Origin: Armigeres subalbatus
Lineage: Eukaryota; Arthropoda; Insecta; Diptera; Culicidae
Length of the DNA: 64,000 nt
Reading direction: 5' to 3'
Assembly: GCF_024139115.2 (NCBI RefSeq)
Contig: NC_085141.1
Location: 44,761,065 to 44,825,064 of the forward strand
Shown: positions 1-9,969 of the stretch, piece by piece
Layout: the number at the start of each line of letters is the position of its first letter
Numbering within the stretch: the stretch's first letter is position 1
Notes under the pieces: model-generated
Database searches by the model: none
What the model was told of the DNA's origin: nothing
The model's input: the letters and a program-made list of their open reading frames with translations, nothing else
Position numbers and translations under genes: made by a program

Positions 1-14
1 TGTGTATGTATGTA

Positions 15-46
<32 letters not shown>
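1..46. repeat. TG/TATG microsatellite
   Basis: The window opens in a (TG)n run with interspersed TATG units. It is a simple dinucleotide repeat, probably longer to the left of the window. Confidence 0.9.
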
Positions 47-50
47 CAAA

Positions 51-415
51 ATTTGTAGACACACTTTTTGGAACTTAGCATTACCCGATTTACTCGCAAC
101 AAGTTGCATTCGACAGGGAATGCGGTCCCATTGTTTGTTATTGAAAATTGACCCATTTCGGAATTATTGAAAAATCATTGTTTTTTGCCAAGGGTCCCCT
201 TGGAAAAAAAATTAAAATCGAAAAATTTTTTTTTTCAAAAATGGTGGAAATGCATAGTAATTAATGCAAAAACATGCAAAATGATAGAAAATATGCGATC
301 TATCTCCCTAAAGTGCTTTTTTGACCTTTCCTATGTGATTTTTTCAGTACATTTTACGATGCACGAGAAAGGCATCATCGCCGCTAGGTGGATTAATCTG
401 GGTTTTTTTTAATCA
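51..415 (+). repeat. Diverged copy of a dispersed intergenic repeat
   Basis: The block ends with CGCTAGGTGGATTAATC, which is related, reversed, to the CCACCTAGCGGTATT segment at about 4560 and 14680. Its first half also shares an 'attgaaaattga' stretch with those copies. It looks like an old opposite-orientation relative of the repeats at 4317-4874 and 14448-15000. An open frame of 81 codons here has no recognisable domain and I do not regard it as a gene. Bases 416-649 may include the 5' leader of the Jockey element, but nothing diagnostic is visible. Confidence 0.4.
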
Positions 416-649
416 AGATTAGATTTTCACCCACACATACTCAGAGCATCTTCAAAGCACAAGATTTCAAAGTTGCTTTCTTGATATTCTGTGGATGCCT
501 CTGCATCGCTCGTCAGGTTCGCTAGAATAAAAAATATTTATCAAATTATTTTATGTTATGTTTTATGTTTAAATTGATTCAGCGTGATCTGTAAAAAGTT
601 TTCCGCAACAAACTAAAATTCCAAATAACTTCGATGCAGTTATGAATTA

Positions 650-1546
650 ATGTACACGAGCAATCAGTTCGATTTGATTAATGATGAAATTGAGCAAATC
701 GAATCTACCTTTAGCCCAGGTGATTCGATTCATGCGAAGAAACAAAGGATTCCGCCAATTGTGGTATCTGTTGCCGAGTTTTCTGGCTTTCGGAATGAAA
801 TCTTGAGTAACCTTCAGGGGATCAAGGTTTCATTTCAGATTGCTAGGAAGGGTGACTGCCGCGTTTTGCCGGGATCCTTTGACGATCGCAAACGTCTTCT
901 TCCGTATTTAACTGAGAAGCGCCATAAATTCTTCACGTACGACGACAAAACTGAGCGATTTTTCAAAGTCGTCTTGAAAGGTCTCCCCAGTGAAGAAGAT
1001 TCCAAGAAGATTTCAATAAATTTAAATGCACAAATTGTGGGGGCAATCATAAATCCAATTTCTGGGAGTGCCCTTCACGCAAAAAAAGTTTTGAATTCTT
1101 ATGCAAAATTGATGACGGGAACTTCCAATCGGATCCCAGATTCGACGGGTAGAAATTTTTCAAACGCTCATATTTCGAAACCAGTTACCGGTCGAGCAAT
1201 TCATACCCACCACAATTCACAAACAAATTTTGCCGCTCGTCAACGGGTAGCAAGCACTTCAGTAAATTCCAATTTTTCGAATGTACCTACGTATGCAAAC
1301 ATCGCTGCTGGTAGACAAAATCTCTCTTCTCAAAATGAGGTTTATACCCATGTCCCAATGGAAAATAACGGTCATATTGCCGATTCAGGTAGCCTGACTG
1401 CTTCCGATTTTGATTTTTTAACTGAACAATTGCATCACATGATTGATGCAATGTTCAAAGCAAATACCATTCCTGAAGCTGTTCAGGTTGGTATAAAGTA
1501 CACACAAAAAATTGTTATCGGACTCCGTTTCAATGGATCCAAATAA
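650..1546 (+). pseudogene. Jockey-clade LINE ORF1 (gag-like), defective
   Basis: This is a 298-codon open frame for the nucleic-acid-binding ORF1 protein of a Jockey-type non-LTR retrotransposon. The N-terminal half carries the FKVVLKGLPS motif that begins the PRE_C2HC region. The zinc knuckles are mostly missing: the frame jumps after the motif, and one knuckle of form C-X2-C-X4-H-X6-C (bases 1027-1071) is readable only in another frame. A run of seven A at 1081-1087 then restores the frame. So an internal deletion plus a one-base insertion have kept the frame open by chance while destroying the knuckle domain. The tail is Asn/Ser-rich, as in mosquito Jockey ORF1s. It overlaps the ORF2 start at 1533 by 14 bases in a shifted frame, the normal ORF1/ORF2 arrangement. 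A fragment of the same ORF1 lies at about 29130-29290. Confidence 0.8.
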
Positions 1547-2538
1547 TTGTGTGAAAGTTCTAAATTGGAATGCCCGCTCTCTAAAGGGTAAGGAAGATGT
1601 GCATATTGCCATTATAACAGAATAATTATTTAAAACCAGGACTCTCCATTAAAAGAGATCCAAATTATTTTATCTACAGAAATGATCGTCTTGACAGCGC
1701 CGACATTGTCATCAATAGATGTATCAAACATAAATTATTTTCTTAGTTCGAAACCAAAGTTTTTGAAACCTTGGGAGTTTCTGTTGAAACAAATTTTGGA
1801 CAATTTTCCTTCATTGCAGCCTACTTGCCTTTTCAATGCACTGGACAGCAAAAGAATTTATTGAAAGCTGATCTTCAAATTCTGACTCGCAACAAATCAA
1901 AATTCTTCATAATTGGTGACTTCAATGCCAAACACCGCTCATGGAATAATGCTCAAAGCAATTCCAATGGTAAAATTTTATTTGAAGATTGTTCTGCGGG
2001 ATATTATACTATTCAATATCCCAATGGACCAACTTGTTTTTCTTCCAGTCGAAATCCTTCTACAATTGATTTAGTTTTAACGGATTCAAGTCAGCTGTGT
2101 GGCCAATTGGTAACTCATGCTGACTTTGACTCTGATCACCTTCCTGTGACGTTTGAAATCTCACAAGAAGCCATTTTTAATCCAATCAGCTCTACTTTTA
2201 ATTATCATAGAGCTGATTGGGATTTATATAAAACGTATATCGATAGGAATTTTGATGTTGATATTCCTCTCAATACCAAAAGTGATATTGATAATGCTCT
2301 CGTATCTTTGACAAATTTAATTGTCGAAGCCGAGGCATTGCAATTCCTAAATGTGAAATTAAATTCAACTCCATTATTATTGTGACGATCTTCAGTTACT
2401 GATCCGTCTTAAAAATGTGAGGCGAAGACAATACCAAAGAACTCGCGATCCCGCGTTGAAAGTTATTTGGCGAGATTTGCAAAATGAAATTAAAAAACGT
2501 TTCGCTATTCTGAGAAATACCAACTTTGAGAATAATGT
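1533..2538 (+). pseudogene. Jockey-clade LINE ORF2, endonuclease part only
   Basis: ORF2 begins at ATG 1533 with the apurinic-like endonuclease start LNWNARSLKGKED. Compared with the reversed copy at 32540-34390, about 30 bases are missing at 1605 and a frameshift follows at about 1623. The main open part (1771-2385) still shows the endonuclease signatures IIGDFNAKHRSWN, STIDLVLTDSS and DSDHLPVTFEI. A further frame change near 2380 leads into the linker that precedes the reverse transcriptase. The sequence stops at about 2538, where it is joined directly to an RTE element; no Jockey reverse transcriptase follows. The element is dead. Confidence 0.85.
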
Positions 2539-3583
2539 CTTACCAGACTGATCAAAGCAACGGTGGATGGTGTGCAAAACTGTGTGAAGATCTCGGGCGA
2601 ACACTCCAGTTCGTTCGAATCGCGCCGGGGACTAAGACAAGGTGATGGACTTTCATGCCTGTTGTTCAACATTGCGCTAGAAGGTGTCATGCGGAGAGCC
2701 GGGTGTAACAGCCGGGGTACGATTTTCAACAGATCCAGTCAATTTATTTGCTTCGCGGATGACATGGACATTGTCGGCCGAACATTTGCAAAGGTGGCAG
2801 AACTGTACACCCGCCTGAAACGTGAATCAACAAAAGTTGGACTGGCGGTGAATGCGTCAAAGACAAAGTACATGCTTGTGGGTGGAACCGAGCGCGACAG
2901 GGCCCGCCTGGGAAGCAGTGTTACGATAGACGGGGATACCTTCGAGGTGGTCGAGGAATTCGTCTACCTCGGATCCTTGCTAACGGCTGACAACAACGTT
3001 AGTCGTGAAATACGAAGGCGCATCATCTGTGGAAGTTGGGCCTACTACGGGCTCCAGAAGAAACTGCCGTCGAAAAAGATTCGCCACCGCACCAAATGTG
3101 TCATGTACAAGACGCTTATAAGACCGGTTGTCCTCTACGGACATGAAACATGGACAATGCTCGAGGAGGACTTGCAAGCACTCGGAGTATTCGAGAGACG
3201 GGTGCTTAGGACCATCTTTGGCGGTGTGCAAGAAGACGGTGTGTGGCGGCGAAGAATGAACCATGAGCTCGCCCAACTCTACGGCGAACCCAGTATCCAG
3301 AAGGTAGCTAAAGCCGGAAGGGTACGATGGGCAGGACATGTTGCAAGAATGCCGGACAGCAACCCTGCAAAGATGGTGTTCGCTTCCTATTCGGCAGATA
3401 CGAGACGGCGTGGAGCGTAGCGAGCGAGATGGGCAGACCAGGTGCAGAACGACTTGGAGAGCGTGGGGCGTATCCGAGGATGGAGAGATGCGGCCTCGAA
3501 CCGTACATTGTGGCGTCAAATTGTTGATTCAGTCTTATCTGTTTAGATGTTAACTAAATAAATGAATTAAAATGAAAATGAAC
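2539..3583 (+). mobile_element. RTE-clade LINE, 5'-truncated copy
   Basis: This is the 3' third of the RTE element whose longer copies lie reversed at 5343-8521 and 45829-48697. It starts within the reverse transcriptase and runs to the 3' end. The tail has short A/T-rich repeats (taaataaatgaa, then aaaatgaaaatgaa), as expected for RTE elements, which end in short tandem repeats rather than long poly(A). A truncated 5' end is the usual product of incomplete target-primed reverse transcription. The direct fusion to Jockey sequence at its left edge is discussed in the findings. Confidence 0.85.
2563..3546 (+). pseudogene. RTE reverse transcriptase C-terminal part with one nonsense codon
   Basis: The open frame 2563-3420 encodes reverse transcriptase from the conserved RGLRQGDGLSCLLFNIAL block through the catalytic FADDMDI motif (a FADD version of YADD) to the thumb and C-terminal region. 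The stop TAG at 3418-3420 replaces the CAG glutamine codon seen in the sister copies. The same frame then continues through RARWADQVQNDL to the normal terminator at 3544-3546, ending in VDSVLSV. Apart from the truncation and this C-to-T change the segment is very well preserved, which suggests a fairly recent insertion. Confidence 0.85.
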
Positions 3584-4316
3584 CCATTATTCATTAATCA
3601 TGATTAAATCTATGATTAATCACTAATGCTCTGTTTTGTACCACATAATTAAAAAAATTGCAAAATACAAAAAGTTGCAGTTTTGATGTAACTTTTCGTG
3701 TTTTTTGCTCAACATTCTGGGGCGACGCTAGCATACTGTCCGCAAAACTTGCACGGGAACACTCAGTTGGGCAACAAAATAACTTTTCTTAGTGGTTAAT
3801 ATGATATAAAATTGCTTCCATCTTCAAAAACGTAACGATTTTCGAAAATATGTTTCACTGGCCAAAACGCCCCAGTGTAGGCAGGACGATATGCCCTTAC
3901 CAACTGGACACAAGCGCGGCGAGCTTGCAGCAGTTGCTTCCAAATTATATGGAAATTATTGAAATGTAATTAAAACCTGACTAAATGGACTTATGTTGGT
4001 TTTTTATTGTCAAGCACATAAGGATTTGTAACCTTTTTATTATGGGAGTGATAAAATACTAATGAAGGGCTATGGAACGTCTTTGGTTGAGGTGGGGCGT
4101 ATTGCCCAGGCACTTTTTGAAATCCATTTTTTCACGACTTTTCAAAAAAGCATTATTACGTGTTATCTGTAATATTTTTGTATTACTACTTACGGGCAAT
4201 AAAAATTTGCGACTTCTTGCACTACCAAATAACACAAAGTTTGGATAAGTTGCGAAGTAAAAAGTTATCAAGGTTTTGCCTTAGGGGGGCATATTATACC
4301 GTCTTACCCTTTAAAG
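3584..4316. other. Intergenic, no gene seen
   Basis: AT-rich sequence with short blocks such as ggggcgtattgcccaggcac (about 4095) and ggggggcatattataccg (about 4285). These look like fragments of an abundant intergenic repeat. No open frame with a recognisable domain. Confidence 0.5.
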
Positions 4317-4874
4317 CAGCCATCAGAAACGGAGCGGTTCAGAGCACGGCAAACTCAAAATCGATTCATCATTGATTACTCATATGTATATATGAAACCA
4401 ATATACGATACAGGTCGGAATCCATTATCCGATTTTTTTTCACTCCGGATAATCGAATCACCAGAAAAAAAATCTGCATTTAAATAATGAAAAACTTATG
4501 TTTTATTTTATTTGCAGTTGTTTAGCCAAAAGTTATTTAAGAAAAACCTTGACTAATCCACCTAGCGGTATTCAGGATTTTCTGGTGAATTATGGAAAAG
4601 TATTGTTTTTGCCATAACTTTGGAGTCCATAGTTCGATCCATCCCTTTTTCAATATGAATGATAAGTCAGGAATTCCATTTGAATGCATCTTGTTGGTTG
4701 AGAATAGGTGCAAATAAAAATAGCTAGACTATTTCCACGCATTTTGTACAAAAATAACCTTTTCGTCATCATTTCTGAACCCGAAGTTTGATCTAGTCAA
4801 TTTTCAATAGAAAATAATGAAACTTTTGAGTCCAATGCACGATCTATCCAATTTTCATTAGGATACAATGTGAG
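4317..4874 (+). repeat. Dispersed repeat, copy A, with pogo-like end
   Basis: The block is nearly identical to 14448-15000. It contains a short inverted pair, ATTATCCGA / TCCGGATAATCGAATCACC, resembling the ends of pogo-type (Tc1/mariner superfamily) elements. A third, more diverged copy of this end starts at about 63880. Both long copies run through a common CCACCTAGCGGTATTCAGGA segment and end at GGATACAATGTGA, beyond which the flanks differ. No transposase frame is present. Confidence 0.75.
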
Positions 4875-5139
4875 GACAAGAGTGGCTCAAATTAGTATGG
4901 GAAAAACTTTTTTCAATTTTTTTGATGGGCCGCCCTCTTATTCGGATCTATTTGATGCCCTGATGCTTTGGACAAAATATAAGCCAAATCGGTTAACGCT
5001 TGGGCGGTGCTAAACTCGTTGGAAGTTTATATTCAAAAATGTATGCAGAAACATCCAAAAACAGTGAATTGCAGTTGGACGGCACAACTTACGATGAAGA
5101 CCTATGATACTCATTCAGTTCTTGTAGAATTAAATACAG

Positions 5140-5335
5140 AATGTTATGCAGAAAACCGCGAGAAGATTAGAGTTTGCCCGGCTAAGTTATTAGCATTTCT
5201 CTGAAGTGGGGTTTGAGCAAATTTCGTTTCTTTTACCTTTGAAAAGAAATACATTCACCCCTACAACACTCCAGTAAAAAGCTAATATCTTTGCCTAATA
5301 AACTCTAATCTTCTCGCGGTTTTCAGCATAACATT
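5140..5335. mobile_element. MITE with ~37-bp terminal inverted repeats
   Basis: The left arm (AATGTTATGCAGAAAACCGC...) and right arm (...GCGGTTTTCAGCATAACATT) pair over about 37 bases with few mismatches. The inner parts also pair more loosely (ttattagcatt / agctaatat). There is no coding capacity. Its right edge lies eight bases from the 3' end of the reversed RTE element. Confidence 0.75.
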
Positions 5336-5342
5336 CATTTCA

Positions 5343-8300
5343 TTTATTTAGTTAACATCTAAACAGATAACACTGAATCAACAATTTGACGCCACAATGC
5401 ACGGTTCGAGGCCGCATCTCTCCATCCTCGGATACGCCCCACGCTCGCCAAGTCGTTCTGCACCTGGTCTGCCCATCTCGCTCGCTGCGCTCCACGCCGT
5501 CTCGTACCTGCCGGATCGGAAGCGAACACCATCTTTGCAGGGTTGCTGTCCGGCATTCTTGCAACATGTCCTGCCCATCGTACCCTTCCGGCTTTAGCTA
5601 CCTTCTGGATACTGGGTTCGCCGTAGAGTTGGGCGAGCTCATGGTTCATTCTTCGCCGCCACACACCGTCTTCTTGCACACCGCCAAAGATGGTCCTAAG
5701 CACCCGTCTCTCGAATACTCCGAGTGCTTGCAAGTCCTCCTCGAGCATTGTCCATGTTTCATGTCCGTAGAGGACTACCGGTCTTATTAACGTCTTGTAC
5801 ATGACACATTTGGTGCGGTGGCGAATCTTTTTCGACCGCAGTTTCTTCTGGAGCCCGTAGTAGGCCCGACTTCCACAGGCCCACAGGCCCGTATTTCACG
5901 ACAAACGTTGTTGTCAGCCGTTAGCAAGGATCCGAGGTAGACGAATTCCTCGACCACCTCGAAGATATCCCCGTCTATCGTAACACTGCTTCCCAGGCGG
6001 GCCCTGTCGCGCTCGGTTCCGCCCACAAGCATGTACTTTATCTTTGACGCATTCACCACCAGTCCAACTTTTGTTGCTTCACGTTTCAGGCGGGTGTACA
6101 GTTCTGCCACCTTTGCAAATGTTCGGCCGACAATGTCCATGTCATCCGCGAAGCAAATAAATTGACTGGATCTGTTGAAAATCGTACCCCGGCTGTTACA
6201 CCCGGCTCTCCGCATGACACCTTCTAGCGCAATGTTGAACAACAGGCACGAAAGTCCATCACCTTGTCTTAGTCCCCGGTGCGATTCGAACGAACTGGAG
6301 TGTTCGCCCGAAATCTTCACACAGTTTTGCACACCATCCACCGTTGCTTTGATCAGTCTGGTAAGCTTCGCAGGGAAGCTGTTCTCGTCCATGATTTTCC
6401 ATAGCTCTACGCGGTCTATACTGTCGTATGCCGCCTTGAAATCAACGAACAGATGGTGCGTCGGGACCTGGCATTCACGGCATTTTTGAAGGATTTGCCG
6501 TACAGTAAAGATCTGGTCCGTTGTCGAGCGGCCGTCAACGAAGCCGGCTTGATAACTTCCCACGAATTCGTTCACTAATGGTGACAGACGACGGAAGATG
6601 ATCTGGGAGATCACTTTGTAGGCGGCATTAAGGATGGTGATCGCTCGAAAGTTCTCACACTCCAGTTTGTCGCCTTTCTTGTAGATGGGGCATATCACCC
6701 CTTCCTTCCACTTCTCCGGTAGCTGTTCGGTTTCCCAGATTCTGACTATCAGTTTGTGCAGGCAAGTGGCCAGCTTTTCCGAGCCCATCTTGATGAGCTC
6801 AGCTCCGATATCATCCTTACCAGCTGATATATTGGTCTTTAGCTGTTGAATGGCATCCTTAACTTCCCTCAAGGTGGGGGCTGGTTGGCTTCCATCGTCC
6901 GCTGAACTGACGTTGTCATCTCCTCCGCTGCCTTGACTTTCACTGCCTGTACTCTCAGCGCCATTCAGATGTTCCTCGTAGTGCTGCTTCCACCTTTCAA
7001 TCACCACACGTTCGTCCGTCAAGATGCTCCCATCCTTATCCCGGCAAATTTCGGCTCGCGGCACGAAGCCTTTGCGGGATGCGTTGAGCTTCTGATAGAA
7101 CTTGCGTGTATCTTGAGAACGGCACAGCTGTTCCATCTCCTCGCACTCCGCTTCTTCCAGGCGGCGTTTCTTCTCCTGAAAAAGGCGGGTCTGCTGTCTC
7201 CGCTTCCGTCTATAACGTTCCACGTTCTCCCGGGTACCTTGCTGCAGCGCGACCGCCCGCGCTGCGTCCTTCTCCTCCAAAATCTGTCTGCACTCTTCGT
7301 CGAACCAATCGTTCCGTCGACTTCGACCCATATACCCGACGTTGTTCTCCGCTGCGTCGTTAATGGCTGCTTTGACTGTATTCCAGCAGTCCTCAAGAGG
7401 GGCCCCATCGAGCTCACCCTCTTCTGGTAACGCTGCCTCGAGATACTGCGCGTATGCAATGGCGACATCAGGTTGCTTCAGTAGCTCTAGGTCGTACCGC
7501 GGCGGTCGTCGGTACCGAACATTGTTGATGACGGATAGTTTTAGACGCAGTTTAACCATCACCAGATAGTGGTCAGAGTCTATGTTAGCGCCACGATATG
7601 TCCTGACGTCGATAATGTCGGAAAAGTGCCGTCCATCAATCAGAACGTGGTCGATTTGTGATTCTGTCTGCAGTGGTGATCTCCAGGTGTACCGATACGG
7701 GAGGCTGTGTTGGAAGTAGGTGCTACGAATGGCCATATTCTTGGAGGCGGCGAAATCAATTAGTCGTAGGCCGTTTTCGTTCGTCATCCGGTGAGCGCTG
7801 AACTTTCCAATAGTCGGTCTAAACTCCTCCTCTTGGCCAACCTGAGCGTTCAAATTTCCTATGATGATTTTGACGTCGTGGCTTGGGCAGCTGTCGTACT
7901 CACGTTCCAACTGCGCGTAGAATGCGTCCTTATCATCATCAGTGCTTCCGGAGTGTGGGCTATGGACGTTGATTATGCTGAAGTTGAAGAACCTCAACCT
8001 GCACATTCTTTCATTGATCGGTCACCACCCGATCACGCGCCTTTGCATATCGCCCATCACTATGAAAGCTGTTCCCAGCTCGTGTGTGTTGCCGCAGCTC
8101 TGGTAGATGGTATGATTACCTCTAAACGTTCGCACCATTGATCCCTTCCAACAAACCTCCTGCAGCGCTACGATGCCGAATCCACGGTCCTTGAGCACAT
8201 CGGCGAGTGTGCGTGTGCTCCCGATGAAGTTGAGAGATTTGCAGTTCCACGAACCGAGTTTCCAATCGTTAGTCCCTTTTCGTCGCAGTGGTCTTCGCCG

Positions 8301-8521
8301 ATGGTCCCGGTCCGTACTCTCTTGTTGATTGTTCGTTGCTTATGATTTTTTAAAGGCTGGCTTCCAGGGCCTGACACCAAACCCCCTAAATTTCCGGAGG
8401 ACCATTCCTCCTTATTTCCGGTGGACCATGGTGCACAGTTTCACTTAGAGTCCCTCGCTGGCACTCGGACGATGATCAGCCGCCCCTAACATGGAGAACA
8501 GACGCTGTTGTGAGCCGATCT
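5343..8521 (-). mobile_element. RTE-clade LINE, near full-length, reversed
   Basis: This is the longest copy of the RTE family in the window, about 3.18 kb. Its 3' end (short repeats, reading atttatttagttaacatc on the + strand) is at 5343 and its 5' end near 8521. There the similarity to the copy at 45829-48697 stops (gttgtgagccgatc in both). RTE elements encode one protein with an endonuclease followed by a reverse transcriptase. The 5' leader covers about 8330-8521. Confidence 0.9.
5359..8330 (-). pseudogene. RTE endonuclease-reverse transcriptase, two lesions
   Basis: Reading leftward, the endonuclease begins at about 8300 (GTWNCKSLNF, then VALQEVCW). A TGA at 8022-8024 interrupts it where the sister copy has TGG. 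An uninterrupted 739-codon frame then runs from 8006 to 5787. It contains IIIGNLNAQVGQ, the catalytic-loop motif, normally with D where this copy has N. Next come QIDHVLIDGR and SDHYLVMVKL, then reverse transcriptase motifs FVDFKAAYDSIDR, RGLRQGDGLSCLLF and FADDMDI. A rearrangement at about 5885 (a repeated GGCCTGTG where the sister copies read ...GAAGGCGCATCATCTG...) shifts the frame, and the C-terminal 147 codons continue in the next frame (5802-5359). A 12-base in-frame deletion after 8006 removes four residues present in the other copy. Only a few changes separate it from a complete frame. Confidence 0.9.
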
Positions 8522-9730
8522 GGATTGGAATTTGGATTGAAGCTCCGAATCAATCATAGTTTTTTTTAACGGGCATCTTCAACTCATAGAACCGTTTGAA
8601 CATGGATAACTTTCTATTACAGCGTGTCTTGATATCAGCCACCGATAAAAGTTATTTTCCGAACTCAGAACGGACATAATTTTGCAGCAAATAATTTTTT
8701 CACAGGTGATCGCCGAAAGAAAACTCCATTTCACCAAGCGAATTTCTTCATTTGCTTGCAAGACTGTTGATGGCCTAGGGTTGATATTCTTAGGGGTGAC
8801 TTAAGATGACGTTGCAGCGTTGTGAAAGGAACCTGGCGAAGGTTTGCCGCCTTACGGATTTTTTCCGTTTTTTCGAACATCGAATGCTGCTTTTTATAAA
8901 GCTTCGGAATTGTATTGCATCCGTTTTTGATGTTTCCTGCAAGTTTAAGAAGATACGCTATAATGAGATGCTAAAGCCAGAGAAACAATGATAGCTGGTT
9001 TTAACTGAATCTTATTGGAATTCAATTTCGACGGATTTCCACAGATTCGTCTATATCAGATCTCGGTAGTTTAAGTGGACCTATGAATTGGCAGTTGGCA
9101 CACACGGCAGTGTGTGAGAATCACTAGATTCAGGAAAATACTTCGATGGACAGTGATCCCGAATTGTGAGAATCTACTCGTTTTCGGTCACAATTATGGA
9201 TCACTTTAATATTCTTCAACTTTTAATGGAATAAAGTGAAAATGAAGTAAACTGCGTGTGATTTGTGAAAAACATACCTTAACTTTGGTGTAAGAACCAA
9301 TTTTTCACTTTGATATGAAAAATATAACGATTTAAAAGCTTATGAATGAAGGAACCACTTCTTGTGAAGCCACCAAAGAATGTTGATATTTCTACAGATG
9401 CTCAACAGCTAGTTTTCAAATGCGCAAAACTACCACTGTTTTTGGGTTGAAAAGCAATTAATGTTAGAAAATAAGTGTTTTTATGCCACAAAAATATGTC
9501 CGGTGTTATATTATTAATATCAAGCTAGAAATTTGAATGTCAAACACAAAAATGATACATAATTGTGGGAGGAGTGTATGCGCTCGCCGCAAGCTGACAG
9601 AAGTTGCGATGTTGGTTGCGCTTGCGGTTCCGTTGTTGTTGTCGGATGTTGGCTATCCTGGTCATCAATCTTGCAACAGCACTCCGCTGTTCCGCGTTCT
9701 GGTACCTTCTACCGACGTTTTTATCATTAG
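8522..9730. other. Intergenic, no gene seen
   Basis: AT-rich sequence with only short open frames and no recognisable motif. The frame beginning at 9537 encodes a hydrophobic stretch (MLVALAVPLLLSDVG) but has no family signature, and its end lies in repeat sequence. I do not call it. Confidence 0.5.
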
Positions 9731-9969
9731 TAGGGTAAAAGACCCAATAGTGGAGGAACTAAGCCACTATTTGTTGGTTCACACCAAGCTTATACTTCAT
9801 TTCACTTACCTCAAGGGTGTACATGGAAGATTATTAATTATATTTGATCCGAAAGGGGTCTTGATTGCAGCAGCATCCATCATTGTTACCTAAAATGGTA
9901 CCTCCAATTATTGGTGCAGTGTTTTAATTGTTTGCGGTATTTTTTAATTCGTGTTCCTATAGTTGCGAA

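Noticed and set aside
5386..5790. 134-codon + strand frame (and the matching ones at 45871-46410 and, reversed, 2980-3519)
   Set aside because: These are antisense shadows of the RTE reverse transcriptase C-terminal region; they appear wherever that element occurs.
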